From JAIBJN01 sp963830885 (GTDB lineage: Bacteria; Actinomycetota; Thermoleophilia; Gaiellales; Gaiellaceae), in assembly GCA_963830885.1 (NCBI GenBank), contig CAWHOA010000024.1, positions 1-64,000 on the forward strand: a stretch of 64,000 nucleotides of DNA, read 5' to 3'. Shown here one piece after another: positions 1-7,728 of the stretch; positions within the stretch are counted from its first letter, which is position 1; every line of letters starts with the position of its first letter. The translations under genes and the position numbers were made by a program. Under the pieces are notes generated by a model. That model ran no database searches, was not told the DNA's origin, and worked only from the letters and a program-made list of their open reading frames with translations.

Positions 1-3
1 AGG

Positions 4-92
4 CGGAGGGGGAGGGATTCGAACCCTCGATCCGCCTAACGACGGATAACGGTTTTCGAGACCGCCGCATTCGTCCGCTCTGCCACCCCTCC
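4..92 (-). tRNA. tRNA-Ser (anticodon CGA)
   Basis: Read on the minus strand, the acceptor stem GGAGGGG pairs with CCCCTCC, the anticodon loop carries CGA, a long class II variable arm is present, and the T-arm has the TTCGAAT loop. The discriminator is G. No CCA is encoded (CCT follows). It decodes UCG and lies 29 nt beyond a second tRNA-Ser on the same strand. Confidence 0.95.
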
Positions 93-121
93 GACGGTTC
101 TGGTGCGAGCGCTCTGCGGAG

Positions 122-212
122 CGGAGAAGGAGGGATTCGAACCCTCGAGGGAGGAGTTCACCCCCCTAACGCCTTAGCAGGGCGCCGCCTTCAGCCACTC
201 GGCCACTTCTCC
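122..212 (-). tRNA. tRNA-Ser (anticodon GCT)
   Basis: Minus-strand class II tRNA: acceptor GGAGAAG pairs with CTTCTCC, the anticodon is GCT for AGY serine codons, the variable arm is extended, and the T-arm is canonical with loop TTCGAAT. CCA is not encoded. It is probably co-transcribed with the neighbouring tRNA-Ser(CGA). Confidence 0.95.
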
Positions 213-403
213 GTGCCGGGCCATGGTACCAGCGTCCTTTCCCGGATCCTGGCCGCACAAACGACGAAGCCCGCCTCGGTGGGTAAGGGAGCCGCAGACC
301 GAGAACGGGCATTCGCCAGACGCCGGGGGATATGTGAGGGGAGCCGGCAACCCGGATCATGGCGACCCACGGCGCGTGCGCCGTCCCCACGAAGGGGGAT
401 TCG

Positions 404-1426
404 CTAGCCGGGGGAGAGCAGGCCCGCGACGGTCGGGTCGCCCTTCTTCGGCCTCGGGCGGACCTGGTCGACCGTGCACTGGTCCGGGTCCTTGTCGGGG
501 CGGAAGCGGAGGAAGCGCGCGTTGTGGCGGATGCGGCCCTTCTGCCACTTGTCGTAGCGGACCTCGACGACGAGCTCCGGCGGCACGGAGCTCCACTCCA
601 GGTCGGCCTTGGGCTTCCAGCGGCTCGGGGCGCCCCGCGGCTTCCGCTCCGGGTTCGGGCCGAGCAGCGGCTCGACGCGCTCGAGAATCTCCGCGCGCTT
701 CTTGCCGGACGCCGGGGCCGAGCCGACGGGGCGGAGCTCTCCGTCCACGTAGAGCCCGAGCGCGAGGCTGGCGATTCCGGTGCCCTTCTCGCTCCAGGTG
801 ACGCCGACCACGACCATGTCCGCGGTCTTGTCGCCCTTCACCTTCTGAACGGCCTCGCGCGAGCCGGGCAGGTACGGCGAGTCGACCCGCTTCGCGATGA
901 CGCCGTCGAAGCCGGCCACCTCCAGCCGCTCCAGCCACCGCGCCGCCTCCTTGGCGTCGCGGCTCGAGGGCGAGACGTCGAACGGCAGCGTCTCCACCTT
1001 GGCCCGCCGCTCCGTGAAGGGCTTCCCGTGGAGGTCCTCGCCGTCCCAGAGGAGGACGTCGAAGCAGACGAACTGTGCCGGGATCTCCGCCGAGAGCCTG
1101 CGCACGCGGCTCTCCGCCGGATGGAGCCGCATCTGGAGCGCGTCGAAGTCGAGCGCCCCGTCGCGGACGACGACGATCTCCCCGTCCACTGCGGACCGGG
1201 GCGGAAGGAGCTCGCCGAGCGCGCCGAGCTCGGGGAAGTAGCGCAGGAGCGGCCGTGCGTTTCGGCTCCACAGGTGGAACTCGCCGTCGAGGTTCTCGGC
1301 GATGCCGCGGAACCCGTCCCACTTGGGCTCGTACTGCCAGCCGTCGCCCTCCGGGAGCGCGTCCACGAGCTGCGCCTCCATGGGCGGGAAAGGAAGTTTC
1401 TTCGGAGGCGCAACCTCGGAGGGCAT
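404..1426 (-). CDS. ATP-dependent DNA ligase (LigC/LigD-ligase type)
   Basis: A 340-residue nucleotidyltransferase-type ligase that seals DNA nicks with ATP. The adenylated lysine is K35 in motif I (EPKWDGFR). Motifs downstream include the SAVDGEIVV segment, DGVIAKR and the VQKVKGDKTADMVVVG stretch, followed by an OB-fold domain ending in the RHNARFLRFRPDK region. Length matches stand-alone actinobacterial LigC rather than multidomain LigD: no polymerase or phosphoesterase domain is present. In actinobacteria such ligases act in accessory base-excision or end-joining repair; that role is inferred here. Transcribed away from fabF, with only 23 bp between the two start codons. Confidence 0.93.
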   Translation of the reverse strand: MPSEVAPPKKLPFPPMEAQLVDALPEGDGWQYEPKWDGFRGIAENLDGEFHLWSRNARPLLRYFPELGALGELLPPRSAVDGEIVVVRDGALDFDALQMRLHPAESRVRRLSAEIPAQFVCFDVLLWDGEDLHGKPFTERRAKVETLPFDVSPSSRDAKEAARWLERLEVAGFDGVIAKRVDSPYLPGSREAVQKVKGDKTADMVVVGVTWSEKGTGIASLALGLYVDGELRPVGSAPASGKKRAEILERVEPLLGPNPERKPRGAPSRWKPKADLEWSSVPPELVVEVRYDKWQKGRIRHNARFLRFRPDKDPDQCTVDQVRPRPKKGDPTVAGLLSPG

Positions 1427-1449
1427 GTCGCGCGTCTAACGGTAACGAC

Positions 1450-2682
1450 ATGCGACGCGTGGTGATCACGGGAATGGGTGCGGTCACGCCCCTCGGCAAC
1501 GACCTGCGGACGACCTGGGAGCGGCTGCTGGCCGGCAAGAGCGGCGTCGACCGCATCAAGGCGTTCGACCCGAGCCCGTTCCCGGTCCAGATCGCCGCGG
1601 AGGTCAAGGACGACTACGACCCGACCGGGGCGGCGGCACCCAAGGAGCTGCGCAAGCTCGACCGCAACGTCCTCTTCGCCCTCTCTGCAGCGAAGGAGGC
1701 GGCCCAGGACGCCGGTCTCAACGGCTTCGATCCCGAGCGGGTCGGTGTGGTCGTGGGGAACTGCATCGGCGGCTTCAACGAGCTGATGCGCCAGCACGAC
1801 ATCCTGCGGGAGCGAGGGCCGGACCGGGTCTCGCCGACGTTCCTTGCGAACGTGCTCGTCGACTCGGCGAGCGGGCAGATCGCGATCGAGCTCGGCATCC
1901 GCGGGCCGAACTACGCCGTCGTCTCCGCCTGTGCCACCGGCTCGCACGCGATCGGCGAGGGCGCCGAGCTGGTTCGGCACGGGGATGCCGACGTCATCCT
2001 CGCGGGAGGCACCGAGGGCTGCATCCACCCGCTGATCCTCGCCGGCTTCTGCATGATGCGCGGCCTCGCCATCGGGAACAGCGACCCGCGGAGCGCGGCC
2101 CGTCCATTCGACGCCCTCCGCGAGGGCTTCGTCATGGGTGAGGGCGCCGCCGTGATGGTTCTGGAGGAGCTCGAAGCCGCGCGGGCGCGGGGCGCGAAGA
2201 TCTATGCCGAGGTGCTCGGCTACGGGGCCTCCAACGACGCACACCACATGCTCCAGCCCGACCCGGAGTTCGGCGGAGTCGTCGCCATGATGCGCGCCGC
2301 GCTCGAGCGGTCCAAGATCACCCCCGACAAGGTCGACTACGTCAACGCGCACGGGACCGGGACCCCGCTCGGCGACCTCGCAGAGACGCAGGCGCTCAAG
2401 GAGGTCTTCGGCGACCACGCATACGAGCTGGCCGTCTCCTCGACGAAGTCGATGCTCGGGCACATGTTCGGCGCCGCCGGCGCCATCGAGGCGGTGGCGT
2501 GCGCGCTCGCCATCCACGAGGGCAGGATCCCGCCGACGATCAACTACGAGAACCCGGATCCCGACCTCGACCTGGACTACGTCCCGAACGAGGCGCGCGA
2601 GGCCCGGGTGCGTGTCGCGCTCTCCAACGCGATGGGCCTGGGCGGCCACAACGGCTGCGTCCTCCTCGGACGAGTGGATTAG
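1450..2682 (+). CDS. fabF: beta-ketoacyl-ACP synthase II
   Basis: 410 residues, the usual KAS II length. It condenses malonyl-ACP with an acyl-ACP in fatty acid elongation in the cytoplasm. The thiolase-fold catalytic triad is complete: nucleophile C161 in SACATGSH, H301 in NAHGTGTPLGD and H338 in LGHMFGAAGA. The N-terminus RRVVITGMGAVTPLG is typical and fixes the ATG start; the frame remains open upstream but without homology. It stands alone, with no acpP or fabG neighbour, and is divergent from the DNA ligase. Confidence 0.96.
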   Translation: MRRVVITGMGAVTPLGNDLRTTWERLLAGKSGVDRIKAFDPSPFPVQIAAEVKDDYDPTGAAAPKELRKLDRNVLFALSAAKEAAQDAGLNGFDPERVGVVVGNCIGGFNELMRQHDILRERGPDRVSPTFLANVLVDSASGQIAIELGIRGPNYAVVSACATGSHAIGEGAELVRHGDADVILAGGTEGCIHPLILAGFCMMRGLAIGNSDPRSAARPFDALREGFVMGEGAAVMVLEELEAARARGAKIYAEVLGYGASNDAHHMLQPDPEFGGVVAMMRAALERSKITPDKVDYVNAHGTGTPLGDLAETQALKEVFGDHAYELAVSSTKSMLGHMFGAAGAIEAVACALAIHEGRIPPTINYENPDPDLDLDYVPNEAREARVRVALSNAMGLGGHNGCVLLGRVD

Positions 2683-2742
2683 GCTCCGGCCTCTTCCTTT
2701 TCCCGTCCGAGTGGTTCAAGATCAAACTTGATGGGGGGTCGG

Positions 2743-4821
2743 ATGCGGCTGGTTCTCGTCGCGGCGCTTGCTGTTCTGCTGATCGGCGCGGGCGGGGCGG
2801 GAGCGGGCGCCGACTCGAACTCGGGGACGGGCCTCGGCAAGCGCGGTGCCACGGCCGCCGACGCGTACGTCCCGGGCGAGCTCATCGTCCGTTTCCGGGC
2901 CGGAGCCACGTCCGCGACCCGGACCTCGGCGCTGTCGGCCGAGGGCGCACGGGCAGCCGGCAACCTTGGCCTCCCCGGGCTCATCCGGGTGAAGCTCCCG
3001 GCAGGCGCCTCCGTCGAGGCGGCCGCCGCCGAGCTCGAGGACGACCCGAGCGTCCTCTACGCGGAGCCGAACTACCTCAACACGATCAGCACTGTTCCCA
3101 ACGACCCGCTGTTCAGCCAGCTCTGGGGGCTGAGCCAGGCGAGCGACAAGGACATCGACGCGCCGGGCGCCTGGAACCTCACCAAGGGCAGCGCGGGCGT
3201 GATCGTGGCAGTGGTCGACAGCGGCATCGCCTACGGCCATCCCGACCTCAAGAACAACATGTGGGTGAACGACGACCCGGCCGGCGGCGGCGACGACGAC
3301 GGCAACGGCTTCGTCGACGACACGGTCGGCTGGGACTTCGTCCAGAACGACAACACCCCGCTCGACTTCAACGGGCACGGGACGCACGTCGCCGGGACGA
3401 TCGGCGCTCAAGGCAACAACGGCGTCGGTGTCGTCGGCGTCAACTGGGACGTCTCGCTGATGGCGGTGCGAGCGGGCGACGCGAGCGGCGGCCTGGAGAC
3501 CGCCGACGTCGTCAGCGCGATCAACTACGCGTGCGCGAACGGCGCGGACGTCGTCAACGGCAGCTTCGGCGGCAACATGATGAGCACGGCCGTCAGGGAT
3601 GCGGTCATCTCCGGCCCGTGCGCCAACACGCTCTTCGTCTTCGCCGCCGGGAACACCGGCCGGAGCCTCGAGGGCAGCGGCCCCTCGGCCGACAGCTATC
3701 CCTGCGAGCTCCACCGCGCCCCGACGAGCGCCGCGAACGTCCTCTGCGTCGGCGCGACCGGCAAGACCGACAACCTGGCGGGCTTCTCGAGCTTCGGCCC
3801 GTCCGCCGTGCACCTGGCCGCGCCCGGCGTCGCCATCCGGAGCACCGCGCCGGCTTACTCGAACGTCTCCGGCTTCCCGGAGGGCTTCGAGGGGACCCGG
3901 GCGCAGTTCAACTCGCGCTGGGGCGACCGCGTCGGCTCACCGCTCTGGAACCGGAGCGGCATCCGCACGGTGGGACAGTTCAGCCTGGCCGACTCGCCGT
4001 CGGGCTTCTACTCGACGACGACGACAACATCCATCTCGAAGCTGGCCGCGGTCAACCTCGCCGGCAGGAGCGGGTGCCAGATCCTCTATCACATGTACCT
4101 GGACACCGAGTTTCAGGACGACGGGAACGACCTGACCGACGACTGGTTCGAGATCTGGGTCGGCCCGACGTTCTTCAGCGGCTGGGCCGGCTGGTCCGAG
4201 GACTTGTTCTTCGGCATCACCGAGGACTTCTCGGAGTTCGACAACCAGAGCGGCCTCATGCTCCGCTTCGAGTTGAATCCCGACGGCGACGGCGTCCGGT
4301 TCACCGGCGTCTTCCTCGACAACCTGATCATCCGCTGCCTGAAGAAGAGCGCGGGCGGCTACGTGAACCTGGACGGGACCTCGATGGCCGCGCCGCACGT
4401 CGTGGGTGTCGCGGCGCTGCTCCTGGCGAACGACCCGACGATGACCGTCGCTCAGCTCAAGGACGCGATCCTCGGAGGCGTCGACGCGGTGCCCGGGCTC
4501 GCCGGCTTCGTGCAGACCGGCGGGCGCCTCAACGCGGCCAGGGCGCTCGGGCTGCTCCCCGACGACACGAAGCCGAACACGACGATCACCTCCGGTCCGA
4601 CCGGCTCGACCTCCTCGCGGCGGGCGACCTTCAGGTTCAGCGCCAACCAGGCCGGCTCGAAGTTCGAGTGCAAGCACATGAACGGCCCCTGGAGGCGGTG
4701 CACCTCCCCGAAGACGTACTCGAACCTGGGCCGCGGCCAGCACAAGTTCCGGGTGCGCGCGATCGACACCTCCGGAAACGTCGACCCGACGCCGGCCACC
4801 CGCACCTGGCGCGTCACCTAG
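2743..4821 (+). CDS. secreted S8 (subtilisin-like) serine protease
   Basis: 692 residues from the ATG preceded by a G-rich ribosome site; a TTG 15 nt upstream is also in frame. An N-terminal signal peptide is followed by an inhibitor_I9-like propeptide (about 40-115, PGELIVRFRAG to YAEPNYL). The subtilase domain has the triad D159 (VVDSG), H212 (GHGTHVAGT) and S547 (GTSMAAPH). About 150 residues rich in aromatic and acidic residues are inserted between the oxyanion-Asn region and the Ser motif. The C-terminus (about 615-692) is a small beta module with a Cys pair, of a kind seen in actinobacterial exoproteins. Likely secreted and self-processed; substrate unknown. Confidence 0.92.
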   Translation: MRLVLVAALAVLLIGAGGAGAGADSNSGTGLGKRGATAADAYVPGELIVRFRAGATSATRTSALSAEGARAAGNLGLPGLIRVKLPAGASVEAAAAELEDDPSVLYAEPNYLNTISTVPNDPLFSQLWGLSQASDKDIDAPGAWNLTKGSAGVIVAVVDSGIAYGHPDLKNNMWVNDDPAGGGDDDGNGFVDDTVGWDFVQNDNTPLDFNGHGTHVAGTIGAQGNNGVGVVGVNWDVSLMAVRAGDASGGLETADVVSAINYACANGADVVNGSFGGNMMSTAVRDAVISGPCANTLFVFAAGNTGRSLEGSGPSADSYPCELHRAPTSAANVLCVGATGKTDNLAGFSSFGPSAVHLAAPGVAIRSTAPAYSNVSGFPEGFEGTRAQFNSRWGDRVGSPLWNRSGIRTVGQFSLADSPSGFYSTTTTTSISKLAAVNLAGRSGCQILYHMYLDTEFQDDGNDLTDDWFEIWVGPTFFSGWAGWSEDLFFGITEDFSEFDNQSGLMLRFELNPDGDGVRFTGVFLDNLIIRCLKKSAGGYVNLDGTSMAAPHVVGVAALLLANDPTMTVAQLKDAILGGVDAVPGLAGFVQTGGRLNAARALGLLPDDTKPNTTITSGPTGSTSSRRATFRFSANQAGSKFECKHMNGPWRRCTSPKTYSNLGRGQHKFRVRAIDTSGNVDPTPATRTWRVT

Positions 4822-4839
4822 GCCCTTGATTTGTCCGGG

Positions 4840-5347
4840 ATGAGCGTTACAGTCCGGCGCACGCTGCTGACGCGCCGAACTCGACTTGGGGCGGTTCTCG
4901 CGGGCGCTCTCGTCCTTCTCCTCGCCACGGGCTGCGGCGGGGGCGGCGGAGGCGGCGATGGGGGCGGCGACGCGACGGACCTCCAGGCGCAGGCCGAGCA
5001 GGTCGGCGCGCTCCTCGATCAGATCGAGGCACTGCCGACGAGCGCGACCACGGCCGAGGACTTCTCGGCGCAGCTCGCCCCGCTTCGCGACCAGATCCAG
5101 ACGCACATCGAGACAGATCGAGCAGACGGACGCGCCGGACGAGCTCAGCTCGCAGAAGGACCAGCTCTCCAACCGGCTCCTCTCCCTCAGGACCCAGCTC
5201 AGCCGCGTCCAGGGGCTGCTCGCCGCGGGCGACCTAGAGTCCGCGCAGGCGGCGACCGAGCAGCTCCTCTCGATCCAGGAGCTCCGCCAGACGATCGCCG
5301 TCATCGAAGCGGCGTCCGGCGGCGGCACCGGCACCGGCACCGGCTAG
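4840..5347 (+). CDS. lipoprotein of unknown function (frameshifted)
   Basis: Begins with a signal peptide and lipobox (LLLATGCGG), then a Gly-rich linker and a helical, Gln/Leu-rich coiled-coil-like domain. The reading frame breaks at about 5113, where one extra A appears to be inserted. The first part (residues 1-91) and the remainder, which continues in another frame to a GTGTGTG tail, make one coherent protein of about 168 residues after correction. Function is not recognised. It follows the subtilase gene by 18 nt and may be co-transcribed. Surface or periplasm-side attachment is inferred from the lipobox. Confidence 0.6.
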
Positions 5348-5994
5348 CTCGGGTCGAGGACCTCGGGGGTCAACTCCACGATCGAGGCGAGGACGGCGTC
5401 GGCCTCGGCGAGCGCCTCGGGGGCGGGCGGGAACTGCGGGTTGGGAATCGCGAGCACGCGCATCCCGGCGGCCTTCGCGCTGAGGATGCCGTTCTCGGAG
5501 TCCTCGATCGCCGCGCAGCGGCCGGGCGGCACGCCGAGGCGCCGCGCGGCCTCCAGGTAGACGTCCGGCGCGGGCTTCCCGCGCGCGACCTCCTCGGACG
5601 AGACCGTGGCCGCGAAGAGCCGACCGAGGCCCGATGACTCGAGCGCGAGGTCGATCAGCTCGCGGTTCGAGGAGGAGGCCAGCCCGAGCGGCCAGCGCGC
5701 GGCGAGCCGCTCCACCGCCTCGACCGCGCCGGGGATCAACGGCAGCCGCTCGCGGTAGCCGGCCTCCATCCGCCGCACGACCTCGGCGTTGATCTCCTCG
5801 GGGGACTCGGCGAGCCCGATGACGTCGTGCATGTAGCGCGACCACTCGGGCGAGCTCATGCCCATCATGTCCCGCGAGGCCCGGTCATGCCAGCGGCCGC
5901 CGCGCTCCTCAGCGAGCTCCTGGCGGACGTCGTCCCACACGTGCTCCGAGTCGACGATGATCCCGTCGAGGTCGAAGACGACGGCCTCGATCAC
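5344..5994 (-). CDS. HAD-superfamily phosphatase (beta-phosphoglucomutase-like)
   Basis: 216 residues. Motif I is VVFDLDGII with DxD nucleophile and acid/base aspartates, an alpha-helical cap follows, motif II is ASSSN, motif III is the lysine in RGKPAPDV, and motif IV is AIEDSENG. This is the subfamily IA pattern of phosphoglucomutase/phosphatase enzymes acting on small phosphorylated metabolites; substrate unknown. The GTG start overlaps the stop of the flavin-reductase gene by four bases (GTGA), so it is the last gene of a translationally coupled trio. Confidence 0.88.
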   Translation of the reverse strand: MIEAVVFDLDGIIVDSEHVWDDVRQELAEERGGRWHDRASRDMMGMSSPEWSRYMHDVIGLAESPEEINAEVVRRMEAGYRERLPLIPGAVEAVERLAARWPLGLASSSNRELIDLALESSGLGRLFAATVSSEEVARGKPAPDVYLEAARRLGVPPGRCAAIEDSENGILSAKAAGMRVLAIPNPQFPPAPEALAEADAVLASIVELTPEVLDPS

Positions 5995-6467
5995 AGCGAG
6001 ACGTACCCCTGGCCGATCCGGACGAGAGCCGGGCCCGAGCGGCCGTGCTCCACGGCGACGACGCCGCCGATGAAGAGCGTGTGGCCGCCGGCTGCGTGCT
6101 CGTCGACGAGGCGCGCCTCGATCCAGCCGAGCGCGTCCTCGAGGAGCGGCGCGCCGGTCGTGCCCACCCGCCGCTCGATCCCGTGCCAGTGCGCGAACGG
6201 CGGGACGCCGCGCGCGAAGTGCTGCGCGGCCGCCTCCTGGTCGCCGGCGAGCAGGCTGAGCGCGAAAGAGCCGGCGTTGCGCAGCAGCTCGTGCATGGCC
6301 GCCTGCCGGCTGACGGAGACGCCGACGAGCGGCGGCTCGAGCGAGAGCGAGACGACCGAGGTCACCGTCAGGCCGAGCTGCTCGCCGTCGGCGTCCACGG
6401 TGAGGACGGCGACCCCGGCCGGGAAGCCGCGGAGCAGCGAGCGCAGCTCGTCGGCGGCGTCGCTCAG
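5991..6467 (-). CDS. flavin reductase-like domain protein (FMN-binding split barrel)
   Basis: 158 residues if started at the CTG that overlaps the upstream stop (CTGA). The family's usual N-terminus (DELRSLLRGFPAGVAVLTV) is encoded just upstream of the first GTG, so the GTG start would remove conserved sequence. The core TSVVSLSLEPPLVGVSVS and NAGSFALSLLAGDQ segments match NADH:FMN reductase components of two-component monooxygenases. No partner oxygenase is adjacent. The CTG start is inference from conservation and overlap. Confidence 0.82.
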   Translation of the reverse strand: MSDAADELRSLLRGFPAGVAVLTVDADGEQLGLTVTSVVSLSLEPPLVGVSVSRQAAMHELLRNAGSFALSLLAGDQEAAAQHFARGVPPFAHWHGIERRVGTTGAPLLEDALGWIEARLVDEHAAGGHTLFIGGVVAVEHGRSGPALVRIGQGYVSL

Positions 6468-7027
6468 CTGGTCTGGTCGACCTCGAGCGCCTCGAGGAGG
6501 TCGGCGCCGCGGGGGGCCGGCTCGTGCTCGGGGAGGAGGTCCGCGAGCTGGGCCGCCAGATCGCGCAGGTCGTCGAGTACCCTGCTCCGGCGTTCCTCGA
6601 GCGCGCGGACATCGTCCCGCAGGTGCTCGTGGCGCCCCTGCACCTCGCCCTGGATCCGCTGCGCCATCTCCTCCGCCGCCTCGCGCGTGGCGCGGGCCTG
6701 CTCCTCCGCGTCGGCGAGGATCTGCCGCGCGTCCTCCTCAGCCTCTCGCCGCTGCTGCGTCCCGTAGCCGTCGACCGCCGCGCGGACGTCCTGGGCGTAG
6801 TCGTCGGCTTCCGTGCGCGTCCGGACGGCCTCGCGCGTCAGCTCGGCGATGCGCGTATCGGCCTCACTCTGCGCCCGCTCGACGATCTCGAGAGCCTGCG
6901 TCCGCGCGTCCCCGCGGATCTTCTCCGCGGCCTCCTCTGCCGCGCGCAACACGCCGGCGACGGCGTCGGCGACGTCCCCATAGTCGCCCGACTGACCCGA
7001 GTGCGGGGTCTGGTCCCAACCGTGCAC
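6464..7027 (-). CDS. DivIVA-like coiled-coil protein
   Basis: 187 residues, nearly all predicted coiled coil rich in Ala, Glu, Arg and Gln (about residues 15-170). The pattern (AAEEAAEKIRGDARTQA) resembles actinobacterial DivIVA/Wag31-related or cell-division scaffold proteins. The GTG start is chosen because GAGGAG lies 7 nt upstream; the longer open frame has no family-like sequence. First gene of the minus-strand trio. A scaffolding role at the membrane or septum is inference only. Confidence 0.7.
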   Translation of the reverse strand: MHGWDQTPHSGQSGDYGDVADAVAGVLRAAEEAAEKIRGDARTQALEIVERAQSEADTRIAELTREAVRTRTEADDYAQDVRAAVDGYGTQQRREAEEDARQILADAEEQARATREAAEEMAQRIQGEVQGRHEHLRDDVRALEERRSRVLDDLRDLAAQLADLLPEHEPAPRGADLLEALEVDQTS

Positions 7028-7124
7028 GAAACGCTCCTCGGTCGAGTGACGAAACCTGCGAGGCAGGATCGTAGAGCATCCGAGCTGGATCGGACGCCCC
7101 GCGGTGCGGCAGACTACGCGGACG

Positions 7125-7673
7125 ATGCCGCACATCAGGCAGATCGAGGTGGACGAGGCGACAGGGCTGCTCGCGAAGGAGTACGACGAAGCGATCGACC
7201 GCGCGGGCAAGGTCTTCAACATCGTCAAGGCGATGTGCCTGAACCCGACCGTGCTCAACCGCTCGATGGGGCTCTACAAGGCGATCATGTTCGGGCCGTC
7301 GGAGCTTTCGCGGATCGAGCGGGAGCTGCTCGCCACGGTCGTCTCGACCGCGAACGACTGCCACTACTGACTGCACTCGCACTCCGACGACCTCCGTGCC
7401 GAGGGCGCAGCAGACGAACTGGCCGAGCATGCGAAGCACGACTACCGGCAGGCCGATCTCGAGCCGCGCGTCCTCGCGCTCTGCGACTACGCGATCAAGC
7501 TGACGGCGGCGCCCGCGGAGGTGGGCCTGGAGGACGCGGAGCGCCTGCGCGCCAACGGCTGGAACGACGCCGCCATCCACGACGCGATTCAGGTCATCTC
7601 GTTCTTCAACTACATCAACCGGGTCGCCGAAGGCGTCGGTGTCGACCCCGAGCCGGAGTGGGAGCACAAGTAG
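7125..7673 (+). CDS. AhpD-like (carboxymuconolactone decarboxylase family) peroxidase-related protein, candidate selenoprotein
   Basis: Reading through an in-frame TGA at 7368-7370 gives a continuous 182-residue protein that ends at TAG 7671. The family motif CxxCxxxH is present as C79-H-Y-[TGA]82-L-H-S-H86, so the TGA sits exactly at the second redox cysteine. The part after TGA (DDLRAEG, then LALCDYAIKLT, then FFNYINRVAEG) is canonical for this peroxidase-related family, and overall length is normal. The family reduces peroxides using a redox-active Cys pair. Selenocysteine at this position is the best explanation; a Cys-to-stop point mutation is the alternative. Stopping at TGA would give an inactive 81-residue stub. 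Confidence 0.8.
7371..7410 (+). promoter_or_regulatory. candidate bacterial SECIS hairpin directly after in-frame TGA
   Basis: The 40 nt after the TGA can fold as CUGC/GCAG, a small internal loop, CUCG/CGAG, a one-base bulge, CAC/GUG, and a 13-nt apical loop containing G residues. That is 11 base pairs in a hairpin starting immediately 3' of the UGA, as in known bacterial SECIS elements. Pairing was done by eye; an alternative CCUC/GAGG hairpin with loop CGUGCC lies at 7391-7404. Confidence 0.5.
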
Positions 7674-7728
7674 CACTGTGTTACGTGGCGCTCGCGGCAG
7701 CCTGACGACCATCTAGGCTCCGGTCGCC

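Noticed and set aside
838..2649. Long minus-strand open frame of 603 codons across fabF
   Set aside because: It is antisense to a clear fabF with catalytic motifs; Arg/Val/Asp-rich composition is typical of GC-rich shadow frames.
2499..4829. 776-codon plus-strand frame over the subtilase
   Set aside because: Arg/Gly/Pro-rich shadow of the subtilase in another frame; no domain pattern.
7125..7370. A stand-alone 81-residue carboxymuconolactone decarboxylase-like protein ending at the TGA
   Set aside because: It would lack the active-site second cysteine, the histidine and the C-terminal half, all of which continue in frame after the TGA.
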